From: an uncultured Steroidobacteraceae bacterium
Lineage (GTDB): Bacteria; Pseudomonadota; Gammaproteobacteria; Steroidobacterales; Steroidobacteraceae
Length of the DNA: 5,216 nt
Assembly: GCA_955652625.1 (NCBI GenBank)
Contig: CATPBM010000206.1
Coordinates: 1-5,216 of the forward strand
Direction: 5' to 3'
Part shown: one piece after another, positions 1 to 5,216 of the stretch
How the letters are laid out: each line of letters opens with the position of its first letter
How positions within the stretch are numbered: the stretch's first letter is position 1
Made by a program: the position numbers and the translations under genes
Notes under the pieces: generated by a model
The model's input: the letters and a program-made list of their open reading frames with translations, nothing else
Told to the model about the DNA's origin: nothing
Database searches by the model: none

Positions 1-2
1 CC

Positions 3-1175
3 CCGGGACCGCCGCTGGGGGAAACGGCGCACGGCGTTGGGCCTCCGCTTTGGCTGCTGCTGGAGCTGACCTACCGCTGTCCGCTGCACTGCGTGTTTTG
101 CTACAACCCCACGGACTTCGGCAACGTGGGGCCGGAACTGGCAACCGCGGACTGGATTCGCGTGCTGCGCGAGGCGCGCGCGCTGGGCGCGGTGCAGCTG
201 GGCCTCTCGGGAGGGGAGCCGCTGGCACGCGATGATCTCGAGCCGATCGTCGCGGAGGCGCATGCGCTGGGGTTCTACATCAACCTCATCACCTCGGGCG
301 TTGGCATGACCGAGGCACGCATCGGCGCGCTCAAGAGCGCCGGCCTCGATCACATCCAGCTGTCCTTCCAGGACAGCACGCGCGCGATGAACGATTTCCT
401 GAGCAGCACGCGCACTTTCGAGCTCAAGTCGAAGCAGGCGGCACTCATCCGCCGCTACGACTATCCCATGGTGCTGAACGTGGTCCTGCACCGGCTCAAC
501 ATCGATCACGTGGGCGAGATCCTCGAGATGGCCGAGCGCATGGGCGCGCAGTACGTCGAGCTCGCCAACACGCAGTACTACGGCTGGGCGTGGCTCAACC
601 GCGCGCAGCTGTTGCCGAGCCGCACTCAACTCGAGCGTGCCGAAGAGATCACGCAGCGATTTCGCGAACGCGTGGCCGGGAAGATGCAGATCTATTTCGT
701 GGTGCCGGACTACTTCGAGACCCGGCCCAAGGCCTGCATGAGCGGCCTCGGGTCGGTATTCCTCGCCGTCGCACCTGATGGCATCGCCATGCCCTGTCAC
801 GCGGCGCGCATGCTGCCGGGCCTGAACCTTCCCAACGTGCGCGACTCGAGCATCCGCGCCATCTGGTACGACTCCCCGGCCTTCAATCGCTTTCGCGGCG
901 ATGCCTGGATGAAGGAGCCTTGCCGCAGCTGCCCGGAGAAGACCAGGGACTTCGGCGGCTGCCGCTGCCAGGCGTATCTGCTGACGGGCGATGCGGACAA
1001 TGCGGACCCCGTGTGCGATCTCTCGCCCCACCACGGCCTCGTGACCCAGGCGGTTGAGCGTGCCGCACGCGCGGCCGGCTCCGCGGCGCTCAGCGCGCGC
1101 GAGCAGCCGCTGGTGTTCCGCGATCATCGCATCTCGATCCCCGTCGCGGCCGCTGATCCGACGCCGCGCCGCTAG
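3..1175 (+). CDS. pqqE: PqqE, PQQ biosynthesis radical SAM/SPASM enzyme (5' end cut by window)
   Basis: Radical SAM enzyme that, with the peptide chaperone PqqD, joins the conserved Glu and Tyr of the PqqA precursor by a carbon-carbon bond, the first committed step to pyrroloquinoline quinone in the cytoplasm. The frame is open from base 3, giving 390 visible residues. The CX3CX2C cluster motif (CPLHCVFC) lies at visible residues 26-33 and is followed by YNP, where many PqqE have SNP. The GGEP SAM-binding motif is at about 70-73. The C-terminal SPASM domain has Cys at 245, 265, 307, 310, 320, 322 and 338 plus an Asp at 316; this spacing matches, from memory, the auxiliary-cluster ligands of Methylorubrum PqqE. 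A tail of about 50 residues follows. The only in-frame GTG near the left edge (93) falls inside the cluster motif, so it cannot be the start. The true start lies left of the window, probably by only a few residues judging from where this motif usually sits. It is followed 18 bp later by a deformylase gene. Confidence 0.95.
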   Translation, partial: PGPPLGETAHGVGPPLWLLLELTYRCPLHCVFCYNPTDFGNVGPELATADWIRVLREARALGAVQLGLSGGEPLARDDLEPIVAEAHALGFYINLITSGVGMTEARIGALKSAGLDHIQLSFQDSTRAMNDFLSSTRTFELKSKQAALIRRYDYPMVLNVVLHRLNIDHVGEILEMAERMGAQYVELANTQYYGWAWLNRAQLLPSRTQLERAEEITQRFRERVAGKMQIYFVVPDYFETRPKACMSGLGSVFLAVAPDGIAMPCHAARMLPGLNLPNVRDSSIRAIWYDSPAFNRFRGDAWMKEPCRSCPEKTRDFGGCRCQAYLLTGDADNADPVCDLSPHHGLVTQAVERAARAAGSAALSAREQPLVFRDHRISIPVAAADPTPRR

Positions 1176-1193
1176 GGGTTTCACGGGGACGCC

Positions 1194-1724
1194 ATGGCCG
1201 TACGGCGCGTATTGAAAATGGGCGAGCCGCAGCTGCGCGAGGTGGCCGCTCCCGTGACGCGCTTCGACGCCGAGCTCGCCGCCCTCGTGGCCGACCTGGA
1301 TGACACCATGCGCGCCTTGAGCGGCGCCGGCATCGCCGCACCGCAGATCGGGGTGAGCGCGCGCGTGGTGATCTTCGAGCTCGAGGACAACGCGCGCTAC
1401 CCGCACCTCGCCCCCGTACCCTACACCGTGCTGGTGAATCCCTTGCTCACGCCGTTGGGAAGCGAGCAGGATGAAGGCTGGGAGGGGTGCCTGTCGGTGC
1501 CCGGGATGCGGGGTCTGGTGCCGCGCTTTCGCCGCCTGCGCTACCAGGGATTCGATGCGCTGGGGGCGCCGATCGACCGAACGGTGGAGGGGTTTCATGC
1601 ACGCGTGGTGCAGCACGAAGTCGATCACCTGGATGGCATACTCTTCCCGCAGCGCGTGCGTGACCTGCGCCACTTCGGCTTCGAGGATGCGCTCGCCGGA
1701 CAGATGACGCCGATGCCGGACTGA
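1194..1724 (+). CDS. def: Peptide deformylase
   Basis: Metalloenzyme that removes the formyl group from the N-terminal Met of new proteins as they leave the ribosome. All three family motifs are present in the 176 residues: GAGIAAPQ at 44-51 (Ile replaces the common Leu), EGCLS at 97-101 with the metal ligand Cys99, and HEVDH at 141-145 with two His ligands and the catalytic Glu. The N-terminal pattern VLKMGEPQLR and the length are typical. The C-terminus is short, with the segment FPQRVRDLRHFGFEDAL after the last motif, as in many proteobacterial deformylases. The ATG start lies 18 bp after the pqqE stop, with a weak GGGG at 1185-1188 as possible ribosome site. The usual partner fmt is not next to it, so this may be a second deformylase in the genome. 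It appears to be in an operon with pqqE and the DUF3224 gene. Confidence 0.94.
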   Translation: MAVRRVLKMGEPQLREVAAPVTRFDAELAALVADLDDTMRALSGAGIAAPQIGVSARVVIFELEDNARYPHLAPVPYTVLVNPLLTPLGSEQDEGWEGCLSVPGMRGLVPRFRRLRYQGFDALGAPIDRTVEGFHARVVQHEVDHLDGILFPQRVRDLRHFGFEDALAGQMTPMPD

Positions 1725-1749
1725 CACTGACTTCCAGGAGACCGCCTGC

Positions 1750-2166
1750 ATGAGCCAGCACGCCACCGGAGCCTTCGACGTGAAGGTCACGCCCCAGAAA
1801 CCCGACACCCAGGTCGCGCGCGCCGCCAACATCGGCCGCCTGACCATCGACAAGCGCTTCCACGGTGATCTGGAAGGGGTCAGCAAGGGGGAAATGCTGG
1901 CCATCCAGACGGATATGAAGGGCTCGGCCGGCTACGTGGCCATGGAGCGCGTGACCGGGAAACTCAACGGGAAGAGCGGCAGCTTCGTCCTGCAGCACAG
2001 CGCCACCATGACCCGCGGCACGCCCGCCGCCAGCATCACGGTGGTGCCGGACTCGGGCACCGGCGAGCTGAGGGGCATCAGCGGAAAGATGAGCATCACC
2101 GTCGCCGCGGACGGCGCCCACTCCTTCACGTTCGATTTCCGCATCGAACCGCAGCTTGCGGAATAG
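1750..2166 (+). CDS. DUF3224 domain-containing protein
   Basis: A 138-residue protein of the DUF3224 family, small predicted beta-barrel proteins without an assigned reaction. It is recognised by the characteristic run of features: an N-terminal strand GAFDVKVTPQ (7-16), IGRLTIDKRFHGDLEG (28-43), SKGEML (45-50), KGSAGYVAMERVTGKL (57-72), GSFVLQHSATMTRG (77-90) and VVPDSGTGELRGISGKM (98-114). Alternating polar and hydrophobic strands and a Phe-rich end (SFTFDF) suit a one-domain barrel that fills the whole protein. No signal peptide or membrane segment is visible, so it is probably cytoplasmic. The ATG is well supported by AGGAG at 1736-1740, nine bases upstream. It lies 25 bp after the deformylase stop and is the last rightward gene, ending 13 bp from the converging acetyltransferase gene. 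The family is known; its biochemical role is not, and I assign none. Confidence 0.88.
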   Translation: MSQHATGAFDVKVTPQKPDTQVARAANIGRLTIDKRFHGDLEGVSKGEMLAIQTDMKGSAGYVAMERVTGKLNGKSGSFVLQHSATMTRGTPAASITVVPDSGTGELRGISGKMSITVAADGAHSFTFDFRIEPQLAE

Positions 2167-2179
2167 CCGCCCGGCCGCT

Positions 2180-2689
2180 TCAGGGAGTCTGTTGCCGCGC
2201 CCCCGGCGTCGCCGCGCGGCTGGCGCGCAGGTCGCGCATCATGCGAATCGCGGATTCCCTCCCCTGGTAGTAACCGGGGATTGAGCCGTGCTCGTGGTAA
2301 CCGAGCGCGCGGTAGAAGGCGCGCGCGGCTTCGTTTCCAGCGCGCAGCTCGAGCCCGATGATGAACGTGCCGGCCGTGAGCGCGGTTTCCTCGAGCCACT
2401 GCATGAGGCGCCGGGCGAGTCCGCGGCGGCGATGCGCCGGCGCGACGACAAGCAGGTTCAGGTGCGCGGCGTCGTCGGCGTAGCGCATGATGGCGAAGCC
2501 GGCGATCGTGCTCGCGGTGCGCGCGCTGAGCACGACGCTCTCCGGATGGCGCATGTGCCAGCTGATGCGCGACGCGCCCCACGCCGGTCGCAAGCCCGTT
2601 TCCACCCACTCGCGCGCCATCATCGCCAGCAGCGCGGCGTCCGGGGCGTGGGCGGGTTCCAGGTGGTACTCGTGCACGACCCTAAGCAT
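2180..2689 (-). CDS. GNAT-family N-acetyltransferase, RimI-like
   Basis: Probable acetyl-CoA-dependent N-acetyltransferase, numbered here as 169 residues from the ATG at 2689. The acetyl-CoA pyrophosphate loop (motif A) is HRRRGLA at 86-92, preceded by the beta-strand LNLLVVAP. Motif B, NEAARAFYRALGY, is at 119-131. The end IPGYYQGRESAIRM resembles the GYY...A..M ending of RimI, which acetylates the N-terminal Ala of ribosomal protein S18, so a protein N-terminus is a possible substrate, but the family is too varied to be sure. An in-frame ATG at 2749, only 4 bp after the yebC stop, would add 20 residues. I prefer 2689 because the extension is almost all Ala and Arg and does not look like a GNAT N-terminus, though neither start has a clear ribosome site. 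It is probably co-transcribed behind yebC. Confidence 0.85.
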   Translation of the reverse strand: MLRVVHEYHLEPAHAPDAALLAMMAREWVETGLRPAWGASRISWHMRHPESVVLSARTASTIAGFAIMRYADDAAHLNLLVVAPAHRRRGLARRLMQWLEETALTAGTFIIGLELRAGNEAARAFYRALGYHEHGSIPGYYQGRESAIRMMRDLRASRAATPGARQQTP

Positions 2690-2753
2690 AGCGCGGCGAC
2701 GGCCGGTGCGGGCACTGCGGGCGCGCCGCGGCGCCAGGACAGCCTGCATTCGC

Positions 2754-3476
2754 TCAAGCGAGGGTGTGGAACACCTTCTGCACGTCCTCGTCCTGCTCGA
2801 GGCGATCGATCACCGTCAGGACCTCGGTGGCCTGCTCCTCCGGCAGCTGCGTCGGCACGGCGCAGATGTACTCGTGCTCCGCCGACAGCGGCGTGAGACG
2901 GCGCGCTTCCAGTGCCTCCTGCAGCCTGCCGAAATCGGCAAAGGCTCCGCGAATCACCAGCTGCGGTTCGCCTTTTTCGCCCGTGCTCTCGCCCATCTCG
3001 TCGAGCCCGTGATCGATGAGGTACAGCTCGAGGTCATCCTGGTCGATGCCTTCTGGGTTCAGGCGAAACACTCCCATCTTGCGGAACAGGAAACTGACGC
3101 TGCCATGGGTGGCGAGGTTGCCCCCGCCCTTGGTGATGATGTTGCGCACGGCCGCGACGGTGCGCGTCGGGTTGTCGGTCGCCGTTTCCACCAGCAGCGC
3201 CACGCCGTGCGGCGCATAGCCTTCGTACAGGACTTCCTGGTAGTTGGCGGCATCGCGCCCGGCGGCGCGCTTGATCGCCGCCTCGACCCTGTCCTTCGGC
3301 ATGTTGACGGCGCGCGCGTTCTGGATGGTCCGCCGCAGCATGGGATTGGACGCGGGGTCCGTACCCCCGGCCTTGACGGCCATGGTGATGTCCTTCGCGA
3401 TGCGGGCGAATTGCTTCGCCATGCGGTTCCACCGCGCGAACATCGTATGTTTTCGGACTTCGAAAATGCGTCCCAT
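2754..3476 (-). CDS. YebC/PmpR/TACO1-family protein
   Basis: A 240-residue member of the YebC/TACO1 family. Some bacterial members are described as DNA-binding regulators (PmpR); mitochondrial TACO1 and more recent work on bacterial members point to help with translation. The N-terminus [20 protein letters not shown] differs from the classic AGHSKW start and belongs to the MGR-type branch. Family hallmarks follow: [30 protein letters not shown], a basic helix [10 protein letters not shown], then [30 protein letters not shown] and [14 protein letters not shown]. The last 100 residues form the usual acidic C-terminal domains. The frame extends upstream to a TTG at 3512, but conservation begins at the ATG at 3476, so I start there; no strong ribosome site is seen. 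A hairpin separates it from the desaturase upstream. The GNAT gene follows closely, which suggests a two-gene unit. Confidence 0.93.
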   Translation of the reverse strand: MGRIFEVRKHTMFARWNRMAKQFARIAKDITMAVKAGGTDPASNPMLRRTIQNARAVNMPKDRVEAAIKRAAGRDAANYQEVLYEGYAPHGVALLVETATDNPTRTVAAVRNIITKGGGNLATHGSVSFLFRKMGVFRLNPEGIDQDDLELYLIDHGLDEMGESTGEKGEPQLVIRGAFADFGRLQEALEARRLTPLSAEHEYICAVPTQLPEEQATEVLTVIDRLEQDEDVQKVFHTLA

Positions 3477-3538
3477 GAACGCATGGTGCACGAACGGCAC
3501 AGGGCGTGCCAAGCGCCCGGGAAAGGATGGGTTGGCCT

Positions 3539-3565
3539 GCCGAAAGTGCCGCAGGCACTTTCGGC
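3539..3565 (-). terminator. Strong hairpin between desaturase and yebC, possible terminator
   Basis: A perfect 12-bp inverted repeat: GCCGAAAGTGCC at 3539-3550 pairs with GGCACTTTCGGC at 3554-3565 around a 3-base loop. The outer bases TTGG (3532-3535) and CCAA (3565-3568) can extend it past a small bulge. It begins 8 bases after the desaturase stop and lies about 60 bases before the yebC start, which fits transcript termination or 3'-end protection for the desaturase. No run of T follows on the minus strand, so an intrinsic terminator is not certain. Confidence 0.5.
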
Positions 3566-3573
3566 CAATCTAA

Positions 3574-4725
3574 CTACAAGAGCTGCGCCTGCAGCACGCG
3601 CATGCGCCGCAGCTGCTGGCTCAGGCGCCGCTCGATATCGCGCAGCCTGCTCTGCACGTCCACTTGCTCCCACTGCTCGAGCACCGCGCGCTTCTTCTCT
3701 TCGAGCCACTGCTCCTTGACGCGCGCCCAGTCGGCGACCGCCGCGAGGAAGCTCTCGTACTCGTGCGCCAGGCGCGCGCGCAACTGCTCGATGTGCGAGG
3801 GTCCGGCCGCGGGGAACTTAGCGAGCCGCGCCTGCGCGCGGGTGAACTGCATGGCGAGCAGCGCGCGCTGGATCTGGAACACCGGCGTGCGTTTCAGGCG
3901 CCGCGCGAGTCCGACGCGCTCCAGGCCCGCGATCAGCCACTTGGTCGGATCCCACTGCCACCAGCGCACGCCGTTACGGTAGTCGTGCGTGAAGATGTGA
4001 TGGAAGTTGTGATAGCCCTCGCCGTAGGTGATGACCGCGAGCACCGGGTTGTCGCGCGCGCTGTTGTCCTCGGTATACGGCCGGGTGCCCCACATGTGGG
4101 CGAGCGAATTGATGAAGAAGGTGACGTGATGGCTCCATACCAGGCGCAGCACGCCGGCGAGAATCAGCATCCCCCACACGTCGTGGAACAGAAAGCCGGC
4201 CGCGAGCGGCAGGCCGAAGTTGGTGGCGAGCGCGAGCGGCAGGTAGTAGCGGTGCTGGAAGTCCAGCATCGCATCCTTCTTCAGGTCCGGGATGTTGGCG
4301 AAGTCGGGCTGGCCGCTCGGATACGCGCGCAGCATCCAGCCGATGTGCGAGAACCAGAACCCACGTCGCGCCGAGTACGGATCGAGGTCCACGTCATCGA
4401 CATGGAGGTGATGCGTACGGTGCCCGCTGCACCAGGCGAAGGCACTGTTCTGCAGCGCCATGGTGCCGAACACCAGGTAGAGCAGCCGCACGCTCCAGTG
4501 CGCATCGTAGGTGCGGTGCGCCCACAGGCGATGGTAGCCCGCGGTGATCGCTATGCCGTTGGCGCCGAGAAAAAAGACAAACACGCCCCAGTCGGCGGTC
4601 GAGAACCCGTGCGTCAGGCCATACCACGGCACCAGGATCGCGGCGGCCGCGAACGTCAGCGCGAACATCAGCGCATTGGTCCAGATCAGGGGGGCTCGTG
4701 GTTCGTTGGGGGAAATGGGGGACAT
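3574..4725 (-). CDS. Acyl-CoA/fatty acid desaturase (membrane di-iron, delta-9 type)
   Basis: Integral membrane di-iron desaturase, likely placing a cis double bond (probably delta-9) in saturated acyl chains to adjust membrane fluidity with oxygen and an electron donor. The three His boxes that bind the irons are present in the 383 residues: HRLWAH at 65-70, HRTHH at 102-106 and HNFHH at 239-243. A further conserved His is in the segment SHHVTFFINSLAH at 198-210. Hydrophobic membrane segments lie at about 14-35, 44-62, 78-95, 160-180 and 184-198. After about residue 310 comes a long charged, helix-prone tail of roughly 70 residues. The ATG at 4725 begins the family-like N-terminus MSPISPNEPRAPLIW. 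The frame stays open to 5055, but that part overlaps the porin gene and has no family features. No good ribosome site is seen; the region before the start is C-rich on the mRNA. Size and layout resemble Pseudomonas DesB-type acyl-CoA desaturases. Confidence 0.93.
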   Translation of the reverse strand: MSPISPNEPRAPLIWTNALMFALTFAAAAILVPWYGLTHGFSTADWGVFVFFLGANGIAITAGYHRLWAHRTYDAHWSVRLLYLVFGTMALQNSAFAWCSGHRTHHLHVDDVDLDPYSARRGFWFSHIGWMLRAYPSGQPDFANIPDLKKDAMLDFQHRYYLPLALATNFGLPLAAGFLFHDVWGMLILAGVLRLVWSHHVTFFINSLAHMWGTRPYTEDNSARDNPVLAVITYGEGYHNFHHIFTHDYRNGVRWWQWDPTKWLIAGLERVGLARRLKRTPVFQIQRALLAMQFTRAQARLAKFPAAGPSHIEQLRARLAHEYESFLAAVADWARVKEQWLEEKKRAVLEQWEQVDVQSRLRDIERRLSQQLRRMRVLQAQLL

Positions 4726-4738
4726 GCCTGAAAGGGGG
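4689..4738 (+). other. Cluster of four G5-G6 tracts over the desaturase start (possible G-quadruplex)
   Basis: On the plus strand, runs of five or six G occur at 4689-4694, 4708-4712, 4717-4721 and 4734-4738, separated by 13, 4 and 12 bases. This strand is the template for the desaturase, whose start codon (4725-4723) lies within the cluster, so the mRNA carries matching C-runs around its start. Two loops are longer than in classic quadruplex motifs, so folding is uncertain. Confidence 0.4.
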
Positions 4739-4748
4739 CTATTAAAGA

Positions 4749-4771
4749 GGGCGCGGTAACTTACCACGCCC
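4749..4771 (-). promoter_or_regulatory. 23-bp palindrome upstream of the desaturase: terminator/attenuator hairpin or operator
   Basis: Centred on 4760, ten of eleven base pairs are symmetric (GGGCG, GGTAA, then TTACC, CGCCC). In the leftward transcript the one mismatch becomes a G-U pair, giving a GC-rich stem with a small AAGUU loop, directly followed by UCUUUAAU. That is the form of an intrinsic terminator. It lies 135 bases after the porin stop and 23 bases before the desaturase ATG, so it may end the porin transcript, attenuate the desaturase, or as DNA bind a dimeric regulator. It does not resemble the FabR, DesT or PsrA sites that I remember. Confidence 0.45.
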
Positions 4772-4850
4772 CTGCCTGCGGGGTGGGACTTGTGTCCTGT
4801 TTGGAGATGGCGCGGCGTCCAAAGCCCCTTGTTTCGCAAGATAAATCCCA

Positions 4851-4875
4851 CGCCCAGCCTACGGTGAGGCTGGCG
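4851..4875 (-). terminator. Weak hairpin downstream of the porin gene
   Basis: CCAGCCT at 4854-4860 pairs with AGGCTGG at 4867-4873 around a 6-base loop, with two more possible pairs beyond a one-base bulge. It lies about 30 bases after the porin stop codon. The minus strand continues GCGTGGGATTTATCTT, with no proper T-run directly after the stem, so it is at best a weak terminator or a 3'-end stabiliser. Confidence 0.3.
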
Positions 4876-4906
4876 GCTATTGGCGAACAGCACGACTGCC
4901 GCGCGC

Positions 4907-5216
4907 TCAGAACTTGACCATGACGCCCGCCCCCCAGACGATCTCGCGCGTGCGCAGGTCCGGATACCACACGCCGCCTTCGCTGGCGCAGGCGTCGCTC
5001 CCGATGGGGCTGCCGTTATTGCAGACGAAGCTCCCCGGCGCGCCGGTGTTGCCAAGGGGTGGCGTCACGCCATTCGGTCCGGACCAATAGGGAACGTCCG
5101 AATGCCGGAACGTGGCCTCGGTCCACCAGGTGATCCAGTCCTTCGGCATGTACTGGAAGTTCAGCTGCACGTCCCATTGATAGAGCTTCTGCCCGGGATT
5201 TCCGGTGAAGTACGGC
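4907..5216 (-). CDS. Outer-membrane beta-barrel porin, C-terminal part (cut by window edge)
   Basis: The last 102 residues of a protein whose frame runs off the right edge. The end WGAGVMVKF, with a final Phe after alternating hydrophobic residues, is the classic last strand of an outer-membrane beta-barrel recognised by the Bam machinery. Upstream are strand-like, aromatic-rich segments (QWDVQLNFQYMPKDWITWWTE) and a pattern NPG...WD...QYMP...VPYWSG...GVTPP that I associate with OmpL-like putative beta-barrel porins (BBP2 type). That family call is from memory and less certain than the barrel call. Two Cys about 12 residues apart in a Gly/Ser/Asn-rich stretch could close an extracellular loop by a disulfide. 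The GTG at 5170 is only an internal codon; the residues before it continue the same barrel pattern. It is followed by 181 bp of regulatory-looking sequence and then the desaturase on the same strand. Confidence 0.75.
   Translation of the reverse strand, partial: PYFTGNPGQKLYQWDVQLNFQYMPKDWITWWTEATFRHSDVPYWSGPNGVTPPLGNTGAPGSFVCNNGSPIGSDACASEGGVWYPDLRTREIVWGAGVMVKF

Noticed and set aside
1447..2121. A 224-codon open frame on the minus strand
   Set aside because: It is antisense to the deformylase and the DUF3224 gene, both well supported; the translation is low-complexity.
2167..2179. Possible bidirectional terminator between the converging DUF3224 and GNAT genes
   Set aside because: The gap is only 13 bp and holds no clear inverted repeat or T-run; CCGGCCG-type symmetry is too short to count.
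3477..3512. TTG start 12 codons upstream of yebC
   Set aside because: The added residues are not family-like, while the MGR start typical of this branch coincides with the ATG at 3476.
2487..3719. A 410-codon open frame on the plus strand
   Set aside because: It lies opposite yebC and parts of its neighbours, which have clear family motifs. Its translation is His-, Arg- and Val-rich with no recognisable domain, as expected of antisense in GC-rich DNA.
3664..4731. A 355-codon open frame on the plus strand
   Set aside because: It is antisense to the desaturase with its three His boxes, and the product has no recognisable motif.
4741..4746. TTTAAT on the minus strand as a -10 box for the desaturase
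   Set aside because: No -35-like hexamer is found at 16-18 bp upstream, the leader would be only about nine bases, and the sequence is equally explained as the U-rich tail of the hairpin at 4749-4771.
4726..5055. A 110-codon upstream extension of the desaturase
   Set aside because: It overlaps the end of the porin gene in another frame, is Ala/Arg/Ser-rich, and lacks desaturase features. The family-like N-terminus begins at 4725.

Overview
The window is GC-rich bacterial chromosome from a Gram-negative organism. An outer-membrane beta-barrel protein, a PQQ biosynthesis gene and a membrane acyl desaturase point to an aerobic proteobacterium. The general look of the proteins suggests Gammaproteobacteria (Steroidobacter/Xanthomonad-like), but that placement is an impression, not a measurement. 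Coding density is high. I saw no tRNA, rRNA, CRISPR array, transposase, integrase or phage gene.

Layout. Three genes run rightward: pqqE (cut by the left edge, ending at 1175), a peptide deformylase (1194-1724) and a DUF3224 protein (1750-2166). Gaps of 18 and 25 bp suggest co-transcription. They converge, 13 bp apart, on four leftward genes. Reading from the right edge, these are the 3' end of an outer-membrane porin-like gene (4907-5216, cut), an acyl-CoA/fatty acid desaturase (3574-4725), a YebC/TACO1-family protein (2754-3476) and a RimI-like GNAT acetyltransferase (2180-2689, possibly starting at 2749).

Function. PqqE carries out the radical-SAM cross-linking step in making pyrroloquinoline quinone, the cofactor of periplasmic dehydrogenases; the other pqq genes must lie left of the window or elsewhere. 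The deformylase and the GNAT are both of kinds that act on protein N-termini, and YebC-type proteins are linked to translation and regulation, so much of the window is protein-synthesis housekeeping. The porin and desaturase concern the envelope.

Non-coding. The 181 bp between porin and desaturase is the richest stretch. It holds a 23-bp palindrome that folds as a terminator-like hairpin just upstream of the desaturase start, a second weaker hairpin nearer the porin stop, and a cluster of four long G-tracts over the desaturase start codon. A strong hairpin also separates desaturase from yebC. No stretch over 300 bp lacks a gene. I found no convincing new defence, mobile or biosynthetic system; the best leads are these structures around the desaturase and the pqqE-def linkage.
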